DNA of 64,000 nt from Pseudomonas parafulva NBRC 16636 = DSM 17004 (GCF_000730645.1 NZ_BBIU01000002.1:124001-188000), one strand, 5' to 3'. Numbered from the stretch's first letter, positions 1 to 9,031 are shown. Notes: generated by a model not told the origin, from the letters alone. Made by a program: numbers and translations.

Positions 1-75
1 TCTTTGCGTGTCGGCACCGGCTCAGGTTATGACGACGACGCACGCGGAACGTTCGGCCTGTATGCGCGTTTGCCC

Positions 76-993
76 TCAGCGCCGCGTTGCCAACTGCTGT
101 GGCGCCAGGAAGGCATCGCGGAAGTAATTACGCACAGCCTGCATGGCTGGGCTGAAGGCGCGCTCGCGGTGCCAGGCCAGGCCCACGCTCATGGGTGGCA
201 CCGGGTTGCTGATGGTCAACGTCTCGATGCGCTTGCCTTCCAGTGACGAGGGGCGGTGCACCAGGTCCGACAAAATCGCCACGCCGCTGCCATTGGCAAC
301 CATGCTGCGCACGGCCTCTACCGAGCTGGTTCGCACCCGTACGTTGGGCCGCTGGCCGGCTTGCTTCCAGTAACGCATGGCGCTGTGCTCGGCTTCGTCG
401 ACCGTCAGCAGAATGAAGGGCTCGCCTGCCACGTCTTCCAGGCTGACCGCCGAGCGCTCGCACAAGGGGTGTTGCCCGGGCAACCACAGCCTGCGCTCGG
501 AGTTGAACAGGGTTTCAGAGACGATGTCCGGGTGGGTGAGGTTCGCCGTGAGTACGACGGCCATGTCGAAGCGGCCATCGAGCAGGCCGTGCTCGATGGC
601 GCTGCGCTCCTGTTCGTAGAGTTCCAGGGTGACGTCGGGGTGCCAGTGCTCAAGGCGCTGCAAGTGATGGGGCAAAAAGTAGCCGATGACGGTGTAGCTG
701 GCCGCCAGGCGTAGCAAGCCGCTGGCGCGCCCATCCGGCAGCGGGCTGTTCAATGCATCGTCGACGCTGCGCAGAATCACGTAGGCACGGTTGAGAAAGT
801 GCCGCCCGGCCTCGGTCAGGCTCATGCCCTGGGCAGAGCGCTGAAACAGCAGGGCACCCAGTAGCGCCTCCAGTTCCTTGATGGCGGTGGTGATGGCTGA
901 CTGCGAGATATTCAGGTGGATGGCAGCCTGAGAGATCTGGCCGATTTCAGCGGTGGCCACAAAGTAGCGAACCTGACGCAAGGTAAGGGACAA
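76..993 (-). CDS. LysR-family transcriptional regulator
   Basis: DNA-binding regulator of about 305 residues. The N-terminal winged helix-turn-helix covers roughly residues 3-60 (TLRQVRYFVATAEIGQISQA, then SQSAITTAIKELE), and a periplasmic-binding-protein-like effector domain fills roughly 90-290. I chose the TTG at 993 because GGAGG lies about 9 bases before it and the protein then begins directly with the HTH. A longer reading from another TTG at 1056 adds a basic tail with no family support. It is divergent from the pxpABC operon with about 120 bp between starts, the usual arrangement for a LysR protein controlling its neighbour, so it probably responds to 5-oxoproline or a related metabolite (inference). 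The 75 bases before its stop codon hold nothing I can assign. Confidence 0.9.
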   Translation of the reverse strand: MSLTLRQVRYFVATAEIGQISQAAIHLNISQSAITTAIKELEALLGALLFQRSAQGMSLTEAGRHFLNRAYVILRSVDDALNSPLPDGRASGLLRLAASYTVIGYFLPHHLQRLEHWHPDVTLELYEQERSAIEHGLLDGRFDMAVVLTANLTHPDIVSETLFNSERRLWLPGQHPLCERSAVSLEDVAGEPFILLTVDEAEHSAMRYWKQAGQRPNVRVRTSSVEAVRSMVANGSGVAILSDLVHRPSSLEGKRIETLTISNPVPPMSVGLAWHRERAFSPAMQAVRNYFRDAFLAPQQLATRR

Positions 994-1115
994 CGCTACA
1001 CCTCCACGGGTATCTGATTTTCCGAAGATACCCCCTCTGTTTATAGATCTTCCCAAGGGGGTGGCAGGAATCTACCGTGGCAGGCATGCAGTCACAAGTG
1101 CCGGGAGGCAGGCTT

Positions 1116-1874
1116 ATGCAGGTGGTGGACTTCAATTCCGACATGGGTGAAGGGTTCGGGCCCTGGACTATCGGCGACGGCGTGGACAACGAACTGATGA
1201 CGCATATCAGCTCGGCCAATATCGCGACCGGCTTCCATGCCGGAGACCCAGGCACCATGCGCCGCACTGTTGCCCGGGCCAAGGCGCTTGGGGTGGCGGT
1301 TGGGGCGCACCCGGGGTTTCGCGACCTGGTTGGCTTTGGGCGCCGCCATATCAACGCCACGGCCCAGGAACTGGTGGACGACATCCTTTACCAATTAGGG
1401 GCACTGCGTGAGATCGCCCGCGCCCAAGGCGTAAGCCTGCAGCACGTCAAGCCCCATGGGGCGCTGTACATGCACCTGGCACGGGACGAAGAAGCCGCGC
1501 GGTTACTGGTGCAGAACCTGCAGGCGGTCGAGCCAACCCTGCTGCTGTACTGCATGCCGGGCTCGGCAATCTGCCGTATCGCTCAACAGCTCGGCCAGCC
1601 TGTGATTCGCGAGTTCTATGCCGACCGCGAGTACGATGCGAGCGGCTCGATCGTGTTCACACGCAATGTTCGCGCATTGCAACCTGTAGCTGTGGCCGAG
1701 CGCGTGGTGCGGGCCTGCCAGCAGGGTATTGTGCGAACTGTTGAAGGCCAGGACCTGGCAATCGCATTCGATTCCATCTGCCTGCACAGCGACACGCCTG
1801 GGGCGTTGGACCTGGTTGAAGCTACCCGTGAAGCGTTGAGGGTCGCAGGCATCGAAGTGCGTGCGCCACGCTAG
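1116..1874 (+). CDS. pxpA: 5-oxoprolinase subunit A (LamB/YcsF family)
   Basis: Subunit of the ATP-dependent prokaryotic 5-oxoprolinase PxpABC, which opens 5-oxo-L-proline (pyroglutamate) to glutamate in the cytosol. Family hallmarks are the N-terminal [11 protein letters not shown], then [13 protein letters not shown] and VKPHGALY, all typical of LamB/YcsF proteins. The 252-residue length matches the family. The ATG at 1116 is preceded by GGGAGG at 1103-1108 and starts the protein at the conserved segment; an upstream ATG at 1077 is less likely. It is followed after 89 bp by pxpB, and pxpB/pxpC overlap, so the three form one operon. The 89-bp spacer has a short REP-like stretch. Confidence in family is high; the substrate follows from the complete ABC set. 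Confidence 0.93.
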   Translation: MQVVDFNSDMGEGFGPWTIGDGVDNELMTHISSANIATGFHAGDPGTMRRTVARAKALGVAVGAHPGFRDLVGFGRRHINATAQELVDDILYQLGALREIARAQGVSLQHVKPHGALYMHLARDEEAARLLVQNLQAVEPTLLLYCMPGSAICRIAQQLGQPVIREFYADREYDASGSIVFTRNVRALQPVAVAERVVRACQQGIVRTVEGQDLAIAFDSICLHSDTPGALDLVEATREALRVAGIEVRAPR

Positions 1875-1963
1875 AAAACACGGCCAGCCGGCGCGCAGAA
1901 GCCGGAGCCTGCCACAGTTGCTTTTGCCTGCCTTTCTACAAAGAATCCAAAAAAGGAACAGTC

Positions 1964-2851
1964 ATGGCCGAATCGCTCGCTTCAACCCCCGTCCGTTACA
2001 GCTTCGGCGCTGACGAGCACCTGTTCGCCGAAGTGAGCGACAGCATGTCGCTCGAGGCCTTTTTCAAAGGCATGGCCATCACCCGTGCGGTGGAGCGCCT
2101 TGCCCTAGACGGTGTGCTGGACATCTGCCTGGCCAACGCCTCGTTCCAGATCCGCTTCGACCCGGACCGCATTGCACCGCAGGCCCTGCTGCACGCCGTA
2201 CAGGGTGCTGAGGCCGAGGCGGTTGCCGAACGCTCCCTGCACACCCGCATCATCGAAATTCCCGTGCTGTACAACGACCCCTGGACCCACGAAACCCTGA
2301 TGCGCTTTCGCGACCGCCATCAAGACCCGGACAGCACTGACCTCGAATACGCTGCCCGCATCAATGGTCTGCAGGGGGTGGATGCGTTTATAGAGGCCCA
2401 CAGTGGTGCGCCCTGGTTCGTGTCCATGGTCGGTTTTGTGGCGGGCCTGCCGTTCATGTTCCAGATGGTGGAGCGCGAGCGGCAATTACAGGTGCCGAAG
2501 TACCTGCGCCCGCGCACCGACACCCCCAGGCTTACCCTGGGCCACGGTGGCTGCTTCGGTTGCATCTATTCGGTACGTGGGGCAGGGGGTTATCAGATGT
2601 TCGGCGTCACGCCCGCGCCCATCTATGACCCTCAGCAAGCGCTTGGCTATTTGAAGGAGCACATGGTGTTTTTCCGCCCCGGTGACATCGTGCAGTTCAA
2701 ACCCATGGACCGTGCCGCGTACGACCAGGCGGTGGCGGAGGTGGAGCAAGGGATTTTCGATCTGCGCATCCGCCCGGTGGCGTTTTCCCTGGATGCCTTC
2801 CTGGCAGACCCAGCGGGGTACCCCAAGTCGCTGCAGGAGGCACTGGCATGA
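1964..2851 (+). CDS. pxpB: 5-oxoprolinase subunit B (KipI / allophanate hydrolase subunit 1 family)
   Basis: Second subunit of the PxpABC 5-oxoprolinase. The protein (295 residues) shows the KipI-type pattern: an N-terminal segment starting YSFGADEHLFAEVSD, a central IPVLYNDPW, and the conserved FVAGLPFMFQM followed by the glycine-rich GHGGCFGC and the VTPAPIYDP segment. An AAAGGAACA ribosome site precedes the ATG. The last four bases overlap the start of pxpC, which indicates translational coupling. It is somewhat longer than many KipI proteins (about 220-240 residues); the additional length is at the C terminus, around FRPGDIVQFKPM and beyond. The role follows from the family and from sitting between pxpA and pxpC. 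Confidence 0.9.
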   Translation: MAESLASTPVRYSFGADEHLFAEVSDSMSLEAFFKGMAITRAVERLALDGVLDICLANASFQIRFDPDRIAPQALLHAVQGAEAEAVAERSLHTRIIEIPVLYNDPWTHETLMRFRDRHQDPDSTDLEYAARINGLQGVDAFIEAHSGAPWFVSMVGFVAGLPFMFQMVERERQLQVPKYLRPRTDTPRLTLGHGGCFGCIYSVRGAGGYQMFGVTPAPIYDPQQALGYLKEHMVFFRPGDIVQFKPMDRAAYDQAVAEVEQGIFDLRIRPVAFSLDAFLADPAGYPKSLQEALA

Positions 2852-3819
2852 TCAAGGTTCTCAAACCCGGCCTGGCCAGCTCTGTGCAAGATCTGGGGCG
2901 CGAAGGGTTCTATCACCTGGGCATTCCGCCGTCGGGTGCGCTGGACCAGTACGCCTTGCGGGCGGCCAATCACCTGGTGGGCAACCCGGCTGGCGCCGCC
3001 TGCATCGAATGCGCGTTGGTGGGGCCTGAACTTGAGTTTGTACAGGATGCTTTGGTGGCAGTGTGCGGTGCGCAGATGGCCGTGCTGGTCGACGGCCGTG
3101 AGCAGCGCCCCGATACCTCGTTCGCCGTGCGTGCCGGGCAGGTGCTGCGGTTTGGCTTCCCGACGGCGGGCGCCCGGGCGTACCTGGCAGTGGCCGGTGG
3201 CATCGATGTACCCGAAGTGCTGGGCAGCCGCTCCACTTACGCGTTGGGTGGCCTGGGCGGTTTTCAGGGGCGCAAGCTGATGGCCGGGGACGGCCTTGCG
3301 GTGGGCGTACCCAGCGGCAAGGGCCGCGTCAATGCCAGTCTGCCCATGGCCCTGCGCCAGGCGTTGGGGGGCGAGGTGGTGCTGCGGGTGGTGCCGGGGC
3401 TGTACTACCACCGGTTGACCGAGGCAGCGGCCCGCCGATTTTTCACGGACGCCTGGACAGTAGGCTCCGAGGCTGACCGTATTGGCTACCGCTACAAAGG
3501 GGGCGGCGCTTTGGGCTTCGAGCCGCGGGAGCAGCCCTTCGGGGCAGGGTCTGACCCGTCCAATATCGTCGACAGCTGTTACCCCATCGGTTCGATCCAG
3601 GTGCCGGCAGGGCTGGAGCCCATCATTCTGCACCGCGACGCGGTGTCTGGCGGGGGCTATGCCATGATCGGCACGGTGATCAGTGCTGACCTGGACCTGG
3701 TGGGGCAGATGCAACCCAACCAACAGGCACGGTTTCTGGCTGTGACCATGGACCAGGCACTGGAGGCGCGCCGCGTGTACAAGAAACGTATCGGCTGCCT
3801 GGAGCGGTTGTTCGGTTGA
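2848..3819 (+). CDS. pxpC: 5-oxoprolinase subunit C (KipA / allophanate hydrolase subunit 2 family)
   Basis: Third subunit of 5-oxoprolinase. It is a 323-residue biotin-dependent carboxyltransferase-fold protein with the family motif near the N terminus (VQDLGREGFYHLGIPPSGA), a RAYLAVAGGIDVPEVLGS segment and a GSIQVPAG motif. These are the usual landmarks of KipA/AHS2 proteins. It overlaps pxpB by 4 bp (ATGA) and ends the operon. Downstream (3820-4104) there is no gene, only REP sequences. The biochemical assignment depends on co-occurrence with pxpA and pxpB, because stand-alone AHS2 domains also occur in urea amidolyases. Confidence 0.92.
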   Translation: MIKVLKPGLASSVQDLGREGFYHLGIPPSGALDQYALRAANHLVGNPAGAACIECALVGPELEFVQDALVAVCGAQMAVLVDGREQRPDTSFAVRAGQVLRFGFPTAGARAYLAVAGGIDVPEVLGSRSTYALGGLGGFQGRKLMAGDGLAVGVPSGKGRVNASLPMALRQALGGEVVLRVVPGLYYHRLTEAAARRFFTDAWTVGSEADRIGYRYKGGGALGFEPREQPFGAGSDPSNIVDSCYPIGSIQVPAGLEPIILHRDAVSGGGYAMIGTVISADLDLVGQMQPNQQARFLAVTMDQALEARRVYKKRIGCLERLFG

Positions 3820-3938
3820 GGCTGGCGGGCCGCGCTGCACTGCATTACCTGCAAGCCGGCTTTATTTGTTGAGTCAGCAGCGGGGTAACCTGTGGGAGCA
3901 ACTGTCTTCCACAACAATCTACAAGTCAGCGCAATCAC

Positions 3939-4024
3939 TGTGGGAGCGGGCTTGCCCGCGAACACCGGCAAAGCCGGTGCCACACACCGCGTTGTCTGCT
4001 TCGCGGGTAAACCCGCTCCCACAC
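3939..4024. repeat. Paired inverted REP elements (BIME-like)
   Basis: Two copies of a P. putida-type REP in opposite orientation. The left arm is TGTGGGAGCGGGCTTGCCCG (3940-3959) with CGAACACCGG; the right arm, ending TACCCGCTCCCACA-like at about 4023, is its inverted partner (TCGCGGGTAAACCCGCTCCC). A partial copy (CTGTGGGAGCA) lies just before at about 3890-3900 and a GCCGGTG-type fragment at about 4083-4105. They fill the gap between two convergent genes, a normal position for REPs. Confidence 0.85.
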
Positions 4025-4104
4025 GGATTGCGTCGTCTTCAAGAATTCATGGAAAACATTTGCTCGCCCAGGGAGGCCGCAGCCACCGGCGAAGCCGGTG
4101 CCAG

Positions 4105-4977
4105 TCACTGAGTCGGAGGCTTTGCGGCCAACAGCTCACGCTTCATGGCGCTGATCGTTTTCCCGCCCTGGGCCGCCACTTCCTGAGCCTGGCCATCCCG
4201 CTGTTTACCTTGCCGCGCCAGGCCTTCGAGCTGGGGAATGAGCATGCCCTCCGGCAGATGCCGCCAGAACCGGCCTGGCATGTGCAAGCGCAGGGCATCC
4301 GGGTTAAGCCTGGCCGGGTTGAACGTGTGGCGATAATACGTACGCCACAGTTCGGCACCTGGGTCCTCAGCATTGCGCGCCCACTGCTGCCATAGCGCAG
4401 GGCACTGCCTTTGATAATCGAACGCCTGCCCATCGAACCGAATGCCGTCCCGGGGTGTTGCGATCAACCAGCGCAAGCGCCCCAGCCGGTCTGCAAAATG
4501 CCCACTGGCGCTTTGCAGAATATCGTGTGCCGGCTCATGGAAGGCCACCAGGTCCAGTTGCAAAGGGCCCACCAATGATTCTGGCAGGGGTACGAAGCGC
4601 AGAAACGCATGCAGATGGTGCGCCTCGCGGCTCACCTGCTTGATGCGCCGGTGTAGTTCACTGCCCAGGCGATCACCCGCCAGCATCGCGGTACGGTCGC
4701 CGTGGGCCACGCGCCACAGCACTTCGTACAGAAAATTCCAGCGTTGTTCCCCGTGATAACGGGAGGCCTGCTCCAGCTGGCCAAGCAAGGCAGCGGGGAT
4801 GGATGCGCGGAACGGCCCTTGAACTTCAGGTAGCGCCACTGCCTCTGCCAGCAGATCAGCCACCGGGCCTTGGGACCAGGTGACCTGCGAAGGATCGACG
4901 CCGTGGCTCAACAGCATCCGCGCCTGCGAACGCCAGGTGCTGAACAGGTTGTCGCAATCCAGCGCTATCACCCCCAC
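4105..4977 (-). CDS. TIGR03915-type putative DNA metabolism/repair protein
   Basis: A 290-residue protein of the family that accompanies the radical-SAM protein encoded just upstream; the pair is often called putative DNA modification/repair proteins. It begins MGVIALDCDNLFSTWRSQAR and carries conserved stretches such as REAHHLHAFLRFVPLP, ASGHFADRLGRLRW and IATPRDGIRFDG. I see no catalytic motif whose function is known. In some bacteria this domain is fused to a uracil-DNA-glycosylase (UDG/UdgX) domain. Here the ORF stops at about 290 residues and only REP DNA follows, so no UDG domain is present. It overlaps the radical-SAM gene by 10 bp and so shares its transcript and the LexA box at 6206. 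Family call is firm from memory of the family; function is unknown. Confidence 0.8.
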   Translation of the reverse strand: MGVIALDCDNLFSTWRSQARMLLSHGVDPSQVTWSQGPVADLLAEAVALPEVQGPFRASIPAALLGQLEQASRYHGEQRWNFLYEVLWRVAHGDRTAMLAGDRLGSELHRRIKQVSREAHHLHAFLRFVPLPESLVGPLQLDLVAFHEPAHDILQSASGHFADRLGRLRWLIATPRDGIRFDGQAFDYQRQCPALWQQWARNAEDPGAELWRTYYRHTFNPARLNPDALRLHMPGRFWRHLPEGMLIPQLEGLARQGKQRDGQAQEVAAQGGKTISAMKRELLAAKPPTQ

Positions 4978-6188
4978 AGCCCCATTTGCACCGGTGCCTG
5001 GGGTTCACGAAGGCGGGCGCGTAACAGCCCGCTGCGCAATTCGGCCTGGGCTGGGCGGTAATCGCTGGTGACGATGAAGGGCCTGGCCTTGTCCAGCACA
5101 CAGCGCAGCTGAATGAGGTCGTCGTAACGAATGCGCCGCTCTCGCCGCAGCGCCACCAAGCGTTGCACGCTGCGCAGGCCAATCCCCGGGATGCGTGCCA
5201 GCAGGGCGGGTTCGGCACGATTCACGTCCAACGGGAATACCTCCCGGTTGGCCAGGGCCCACGCCAGCTTGGGGTCGATATCAAGGGCCAGGTTCCCGGC
5301 CTGGCCCAGCAGTTCCCCTGCCTTGTAACCATAACCGCGCAACAGGAAGTCGGCCTGGTACAGCCGATGCTCACGCAGCAATGGCGGCGCCGCCAGCGGT
5401 ACGCTACCCGGGCTGTCGGGGATGGGGCTGAAGGCGGAATAATACACACGCTTGAGCCCATAGCCTTGGTACAGCGATTCGGCATTGCGCAGCAAGGTGC
5501 TGTCATCGGTACTGTCTGCGCCCACGATCACCTGGGTGCTTTGACCGGCTGGCGTAAAGCGTGGCGCTTTCGGCTCGTTCGCCACCGCCTGCTGCCCCTG
5601 GTGGATCACCCCCATGGCCTGGCGAATGGTGTGCGCATGCTTTTCTGGCGCCAGGCGCTGGAGGCTTTCGTCCGTTGGCAGCTCGATATTCACACTCAGG
5701 CGGTCCGCCAGGCGGCCGGCTTCTTCAATCAGCAGCGGGTCCGCGTCGGGGATGGTCTTGAGGTGGATATAGCCGCGAAAGTTGTGTTCCTCGCGCAGCA
5801 GCCGCGCAACCCGTATCAGCTGTTCCATGGTGTAGTCTGCCGAGCGAATGATGCCGGAACTCAGGAACAAGCCGCTGATGCAGTTGCGCCGGTAAAAATC
5901 CAGGGTCAGGCGTACCACTTCCTCGGGGCTGAAGCGTGCGCGGGGCACGTTGCTGGAGCGGCGGTTCACGCAGTATTGGCAGTCGTACAGGCAAAAATTG
6001 GTCAGCAATATTTTCAGCAGCGATACGCAGCGGCCGTCGGGCGTGTAGCTGTGGCAGATGCCCATGCCATTGGTTGCGCCAAGGCCGTCACCACCCCGCG
6101 AATTTCGCTTGGGCGCACCGCTGCTGGCGCAGGACGCATCGTATTTGGCGGCATCGGCAAGAATGCCGAGTTTGGCAATGAGTTGCAT
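4968..6188 (-). CDS. Radical-SAM putative DNA modification/repair protein (TIGR03916 type)
   Basis: A 406-residue radical S-adenosylmethionine protein. The 4Fe-4S binding motif CLYDCQYC (CX3CX2C, Cys66/70/73) lies early in a TIM-barrel-like domain, with three further cysteines before it (about 20, 45, 54). The C-terminal part has a helix-hairpin-helix (ARIPGIGLRSVQRLVALR, about residue 330-350), a non-specific DNA-binding element. This combination marks the family linked to UDG-like proteins. A canonical 16-bp LexA box lies 18-33 bp before the ATG, so the operon is very probably part of the SOS response. Its partner gene overlaps it by 10 bp. The reaction catalysed is not known; a role on damaged or modified DNA is inferred from the HhH, the family association and the SOS control. 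Confidence 0.85.
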   Translation of the reverse strand: MQLIAKLGILADAAKYDASCASSGAPKRNSRGGDGLGATNGMGICHSYTPDGRCVSLLKILLTNFCLYDCQYCVNRRSSNVPRARFSPEEVVRLTLDFYRRNCISGLFLSSGIIRSADYTMEQLIRVARLLREEHNFRGYIHLKTIPDADPLLIEEAGRLADRLSVNIELPTDESLQRLAPEKHAHTIRQAMGVIHQGQQAVANEPKAPRFTPAGQSTQVIVGADSTDDSTLLRNAESLYQGYGLKRVYYSAFSPIPDSPGSVPLAAPPLLREHRLYQADFLLRGYGYKAGELLGQAGNLALDIDPKLAWALANREVFPLDVNRAEPALLARIPGIGLRSVQRLVALRRERRIRYDDLIQLRCVLDKARPFIVTSDYRPAQAELRSGLLRARLREPQAPVQMGLWG

Positions 6189-6205
6189 GGCGCTGACCCT
6201 TTATA

Positions 6206-6221
6206 CTGACTATTCATACAG
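6206..6221. promoter_or_regulatory. LexA (SOS) box for the radical-SAM operon
   Basis: CTGACTATTCATACAG, read on the other strand as CTGTATGAATAGTCAG. It fits CTG-N10-CAG with a good left half (CTGTAT). It lies directly upstream of the minus-strand start at 6188. The same kind of box, with a better core, precedes umuD in this window (21477-21492). Confidence 0.75.
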
Positions 6222-6306
6222 TATTTAGGGCCGGGGCGGATTGCAAGCGTCCTGACAGCCGCCTGTAAGAAATCCGACAAAATTGGTCAGAAACGGACGC
6301 TTTTCA

Positions 6307-7644
6307 TCAAGAGCCGAATGCAGACACCCGTTCTCCACGCCCAATGCCGTAATACGTCAAGCCGGCGCTGGCCATGTGTTCGGGCTCGTACAGGTTGCGA
6401 CCATCGAATACCACTCGATCGGCCAGTTGCCCAGGTACTGTTTCAAGGTTGAGGACCCGATAGTCCTGCCACTCGGTGACGATCACCAACGCATCAGCGC
6501 CTGCTAACGCGTGCTCCTTGCTGGCTGCCAAGGTGAGATGGGTTTGAGCGCCGTACAACCGCTGGATCTCATCCATGGCCTGCGGGTCGTGCGCTTGTAC
6601 ACGGGCGCCTGCGGCCCACAGTGCCTCCAGCAGCACGCGGCTAGGTGCTTCGCGGATGTCATTGGTATTGGGTTTGAACGCCAGCCCCCATACCGCAAAC
6701 ACCTTGCCGCCAATACCTGCCGGATAATGTTGTTGAATCTTGGCGAAGAGCAGGCCTTTCTGCCGTTCATTCACCTGCTCAACCGCTTGCAGGATCTGCG
6801 GTTGCAAGCCTGCCTGCTCTGCACTGTGGCGCAAGGCCTGCAGGTCTTTAGGGAAACACGAACCGCCAAACCCGCAGCCCGCATAGATGAAGTCGTAGCC
6901 GATACGCGAGTCAGAGCCTATGCCCCGCCGCACCATCTCGATGTCGGCACCCAGGTGCTCGGCCAGGCTGGCCATTTCGTTCATGAACGAAATTTTCGTG
7001 GCCAGCATGCAATTCGCCGCGTATTTGCTCATTTCGGCACTGCGTGCGTCCATCACCATCAGTTTTTCCCGGTTGCGGCTGAACGGCTGGTACAACTCGC
7101 GCAGCAGTGCAAGCGCGTTTGGCCCTGCACCGCCGATGATGATGCGCTCTGGGCGCATGCAGTCGTCTACCGCAGAGCCTTCCTTCAGGAACTCGGGGTT
7201 GCTGATCACCTGAAAGCGGCCGGCATCGCTCACGGCTTGCCCAATGCGCGCTTTGATGAGGTCTACCGTCCCGACCGGTACGGTGGATTTGTTGACGATC
7301 ACCTTAGGCCCGACGGCGTGCTCGACGATGTTATCGACAACGCTGAGTACTTGGGCCAAATCTGCGCTGCCGTCGGCCAGGGCAGGGGTGCCGACCGCAA
7401 TGAACAGAACAGCAGCGTGGTGGGTGGCTTGGCCAGCATCGGCAGTAAACTGCAAGCGCCCGCATGACAGGTTGTGCTGGAGCATGGCCGGCAGACCTGG
7501 CTCGAACAGCGGGCAATTGCCTTGACCGAGGGCTTGAACACGGTCCGTATCCACATCCATGCACATGACCGTATGCCCAACCTGAGCAAGGCACACAGCC
7601 TGGGTAAGGCCAACGTATCCGGTACCGAACACCGACACTTTCAT
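6307..7644 (-). CDS. ugd: UDP-glucose 6-dehydrogenase
   Basis: NAD-dependent oxidation of UDP-glucose to UDP-glucuronate, a precursor for surface polysaccharides and lipid A modification. The protein (445 residues from the ATG at 7644) has the Rossmann GTGYVG at residues 7-12, IAVGTPALADGSADL, NPEFLKEGSAVDD, the catalytic-cysteine motif GFGGSCFPKD and a C-terminal NTNDIREAPS. This is a full-length member of the UDP-glucose/GDP-mannose dehydrogenase family. I use the ATG at 7644 rather than the track-length start because MKVSVFGTGYVG is the normal N terminus. It is monocistronic as far as can be seen; neighbours are unrelated. GDP-mannose dehydrogenase is a less likely alternative. Confidence 0.9.
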   Translation of the reverse strand: MKVSVFGTGYVGLTQAVCLAQVGHTVMCMDVDTDRVQALGQGNCPLFEPGLPAMLQHNLSCGRLQFTADAGQATHHAAVLFIAVGTPALADGSADLAQVLSVVDNIVEHAVGPKVIVNKSTVPVGTVDLIKARIGQAVSDAGRFQVISNPEFLKEGSAVDDCMRPERIIIGGAGPNALALLRELYQPFSRNREKLMVMDARSAEMSKYAANCMLATKISFMNEMASLAEHLGADIEMVRRGIGSDSRIGYDFIYAGCGFGGSCFPKDLQALRHSAEQAGLQPQILQAVEQVNERQKGLLFAKIQQHYPAGIGGKVFAVWGLAFKPNTNDIREAPSRVLLEALWAAGARVQAHDPQAMDEIQRLYGAQTHLTLAASKEHALAGADALVIVTEWQDYRVLNLETVPGQLADRVVFDGRNLYEPEHMASAGLTYYGIGRGERVSAFGS

Positions 7645-7746
7645 CTGACAGCCCCATGGCGAGAACACCGTCAGAACATGGCACAGCGTTATTTACTTTA
7701 TATGACTTGGGTGAGGCGGGTGCGAGGGGGCGCACTGATGGCGGCC

Positions 7747-7775
7747 AAAAGAAAGGGGCGCCTTATTGGCGCCCC
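7747..7775 (-). terminator. Rho-independent terminator after the carboxynorspermidine genes
   Basis: Perfect 8-bp stem GGGGCGCC / GGCGCCCC with a 5-base loop at 7755-7775. On the minus strand it is followed by TTTCTTTT. It lies 11 bp past the stop of the gene ending at 7787. Confidence 0.8.
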
Positions 7776-7786
7776 CTGGGTGTTGC

Positions 7787-9031
7787 TCAGGCTTCAGCGT
7801 CCCATGGACGGTCGCCTTTTTCATCCTTGACGCGGGTTGGCAAACCCATCACGTCCAGCGCCTTGAGGAACGGCTCTGCTGGTAGCTCTTCGACGTTGAC
7901 CATGCGCTTGGCATCCCACTCCCCACGGGCCACCAACAAGGCAGCTGCCACCGGCGGTACGCCTGCGGTGTAGGAAATGCCTTGGCTGTCGGTTTCGGCG
8001 TAGGCTTCTTCGTGGTCGGCCACGTTGTAGATGAAGACTTCCCGCGGCTGGCCGTTCTTGGTGCCTTTGACCAGGTCACCGATGCAGGTCTTGCCGGTGT
8101 AGCCCGGGGCGAGCGAGGCCGGGTCTGGCAGCACGGCCTTGACCACCTTGAGCGGCACCACTTCGAGCCCTTCGGCGGTTTTGACGGGTTGCTCGCTGAG
8201 CAAGCCAAGGTTTTTCAGCACCGTGAACACATTGATATAGTGCTCGCCGAAGCTCATCCAGAAACGCACGTTCGGCACGTCGAGGTTCTTCGAGATCGAG
8301 TGCACTTCGTCATGACCGGTCAGGTACAGGTTCTGCGAACCTACCACCGGCAGGTCGTCAGTGCGCTTGACTTCAAACATGGTGTTGCTGGTCCACTGGC
8401 TGTTCTGCCAGCTCCACACTTGCCCGGTGAACTCGCGGAAGTTGATTTCCGGGTCGAAGTTAGTGGCGAAGTACTTGCCATGCGAACCGGCATTGACGTC
8501 GAGAATGTCGATCGAGTCGATGCGGTCGAAGTATTGCTGCTGCGCCAGCTTGGCGTAGCTGTTCACCACACCCGGGTCGAAACCGACGCCGAGAATGGCA
8601 GTAATGTTCTTGGCCTGGCACTCTTCGAGGTGTTTCCACTCGTAGTTGCCGTACCACGGCGGGGTCTCGCAGATCTTGCCCGGCTCTTCGTGGATGGCGG
8701 TGTCCAGATAGGCCACACCCGTATCGATACAGGCACGCAGCACCGACATGTTGAGGAAGGCTGAGCCTACGTTGATCACGATCTGCGATTCGGTCTCGCG
8801 GATCAGGGCCTTGGTGGCCTCGACATCGAGGGCATTGAGCGAGAAGGCCTGGATGTCGGCGGGTACCTTGAGGCTACCCTTGGCCTTGACGCTGTCGATG
8901 ATGGCCTGGCATTTGGAGATGTTCCGTGACGCGATGGCAATACGACCCAGTTCGTCGTTATGCTGCGCGCACTTGTGGGCCACCACCTTGGCGACACCTC
9001 CTGCACCAATGATAAGAACGTTCTTCTTCAA
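7787..9031 (-). CDS. Carboxynorspermidine dehydrogenase (saccharopine dehydrogenase family)
   Basis: NADPH-dependent enzyme that condenses aspartate semialdehyde with a diamine and reduces it to carboxynorspermidine or carboxyspermidine, in the alternative polyamine route. The 414-residue protein has an N-terminal Rossmann motif (LIIGAGGVAKVVAHK), a central VGFDPGVVNSYAKLA and a DLVKGTKNGQPREVFIYNV segment typical of the family. It is followed on the opposite side, 33 bp upstream, by nspC on the same strand; the order nspC then dehydrogenase and the downstream terminator indicate one operon. Saccharopine dehydrogenase is the superfamily alternative, but pairing with NspC settles the assignment. 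Confidence 0.9.
   Translation of the reverse strand: MKKNVLIIGAGGVAKVVAHKCAQHNDELGRIAIASRNISKCQAIIDSVKAKGSLKVPADIQAFSLNALDVEATKALIRETESQIVINVGSAFLNMSVLRACIDTGVAYLDTAIHEEPGKICETPPWYGNYEWKHLEECQAKNITAILGVGFDPGVVNSYAKLAQQQYFDRIDSIDILDVNAGSHGKYFATNFDPEINFREFTGQVWSWQNSQWTSNTMFEVKRTDDLPVVGSQNLYLTGHDEVHSISKNLDVPNVRFWMSFGEHYINVFTVLKNLGLLSEQPVKTAEGLEVVPLKVVKAVLPDPASLAPGYTGKTCIGDLVKGTKNGQPREVFIYNVADHEEAYAETDSQGISYTAGVPPVAAALLVARGEWDAKRMVNVEELPAEPFLKALDVMGLPTRVKDEKGDRPWDAEA

Noticed and set aside
4..246. Plus-strand ORF at the left edge
   Set aside because: Mostly antisense to the LysR gene; no recognisable family and no ribosome site.
2647..3840. 397-residue minus-strand ORF across pxpC
   Set aside because: Shadow of pxpB/pxpC with low-complexity His/Gln/Arg-rich translation typical of antisense frames in high-GC DNA.
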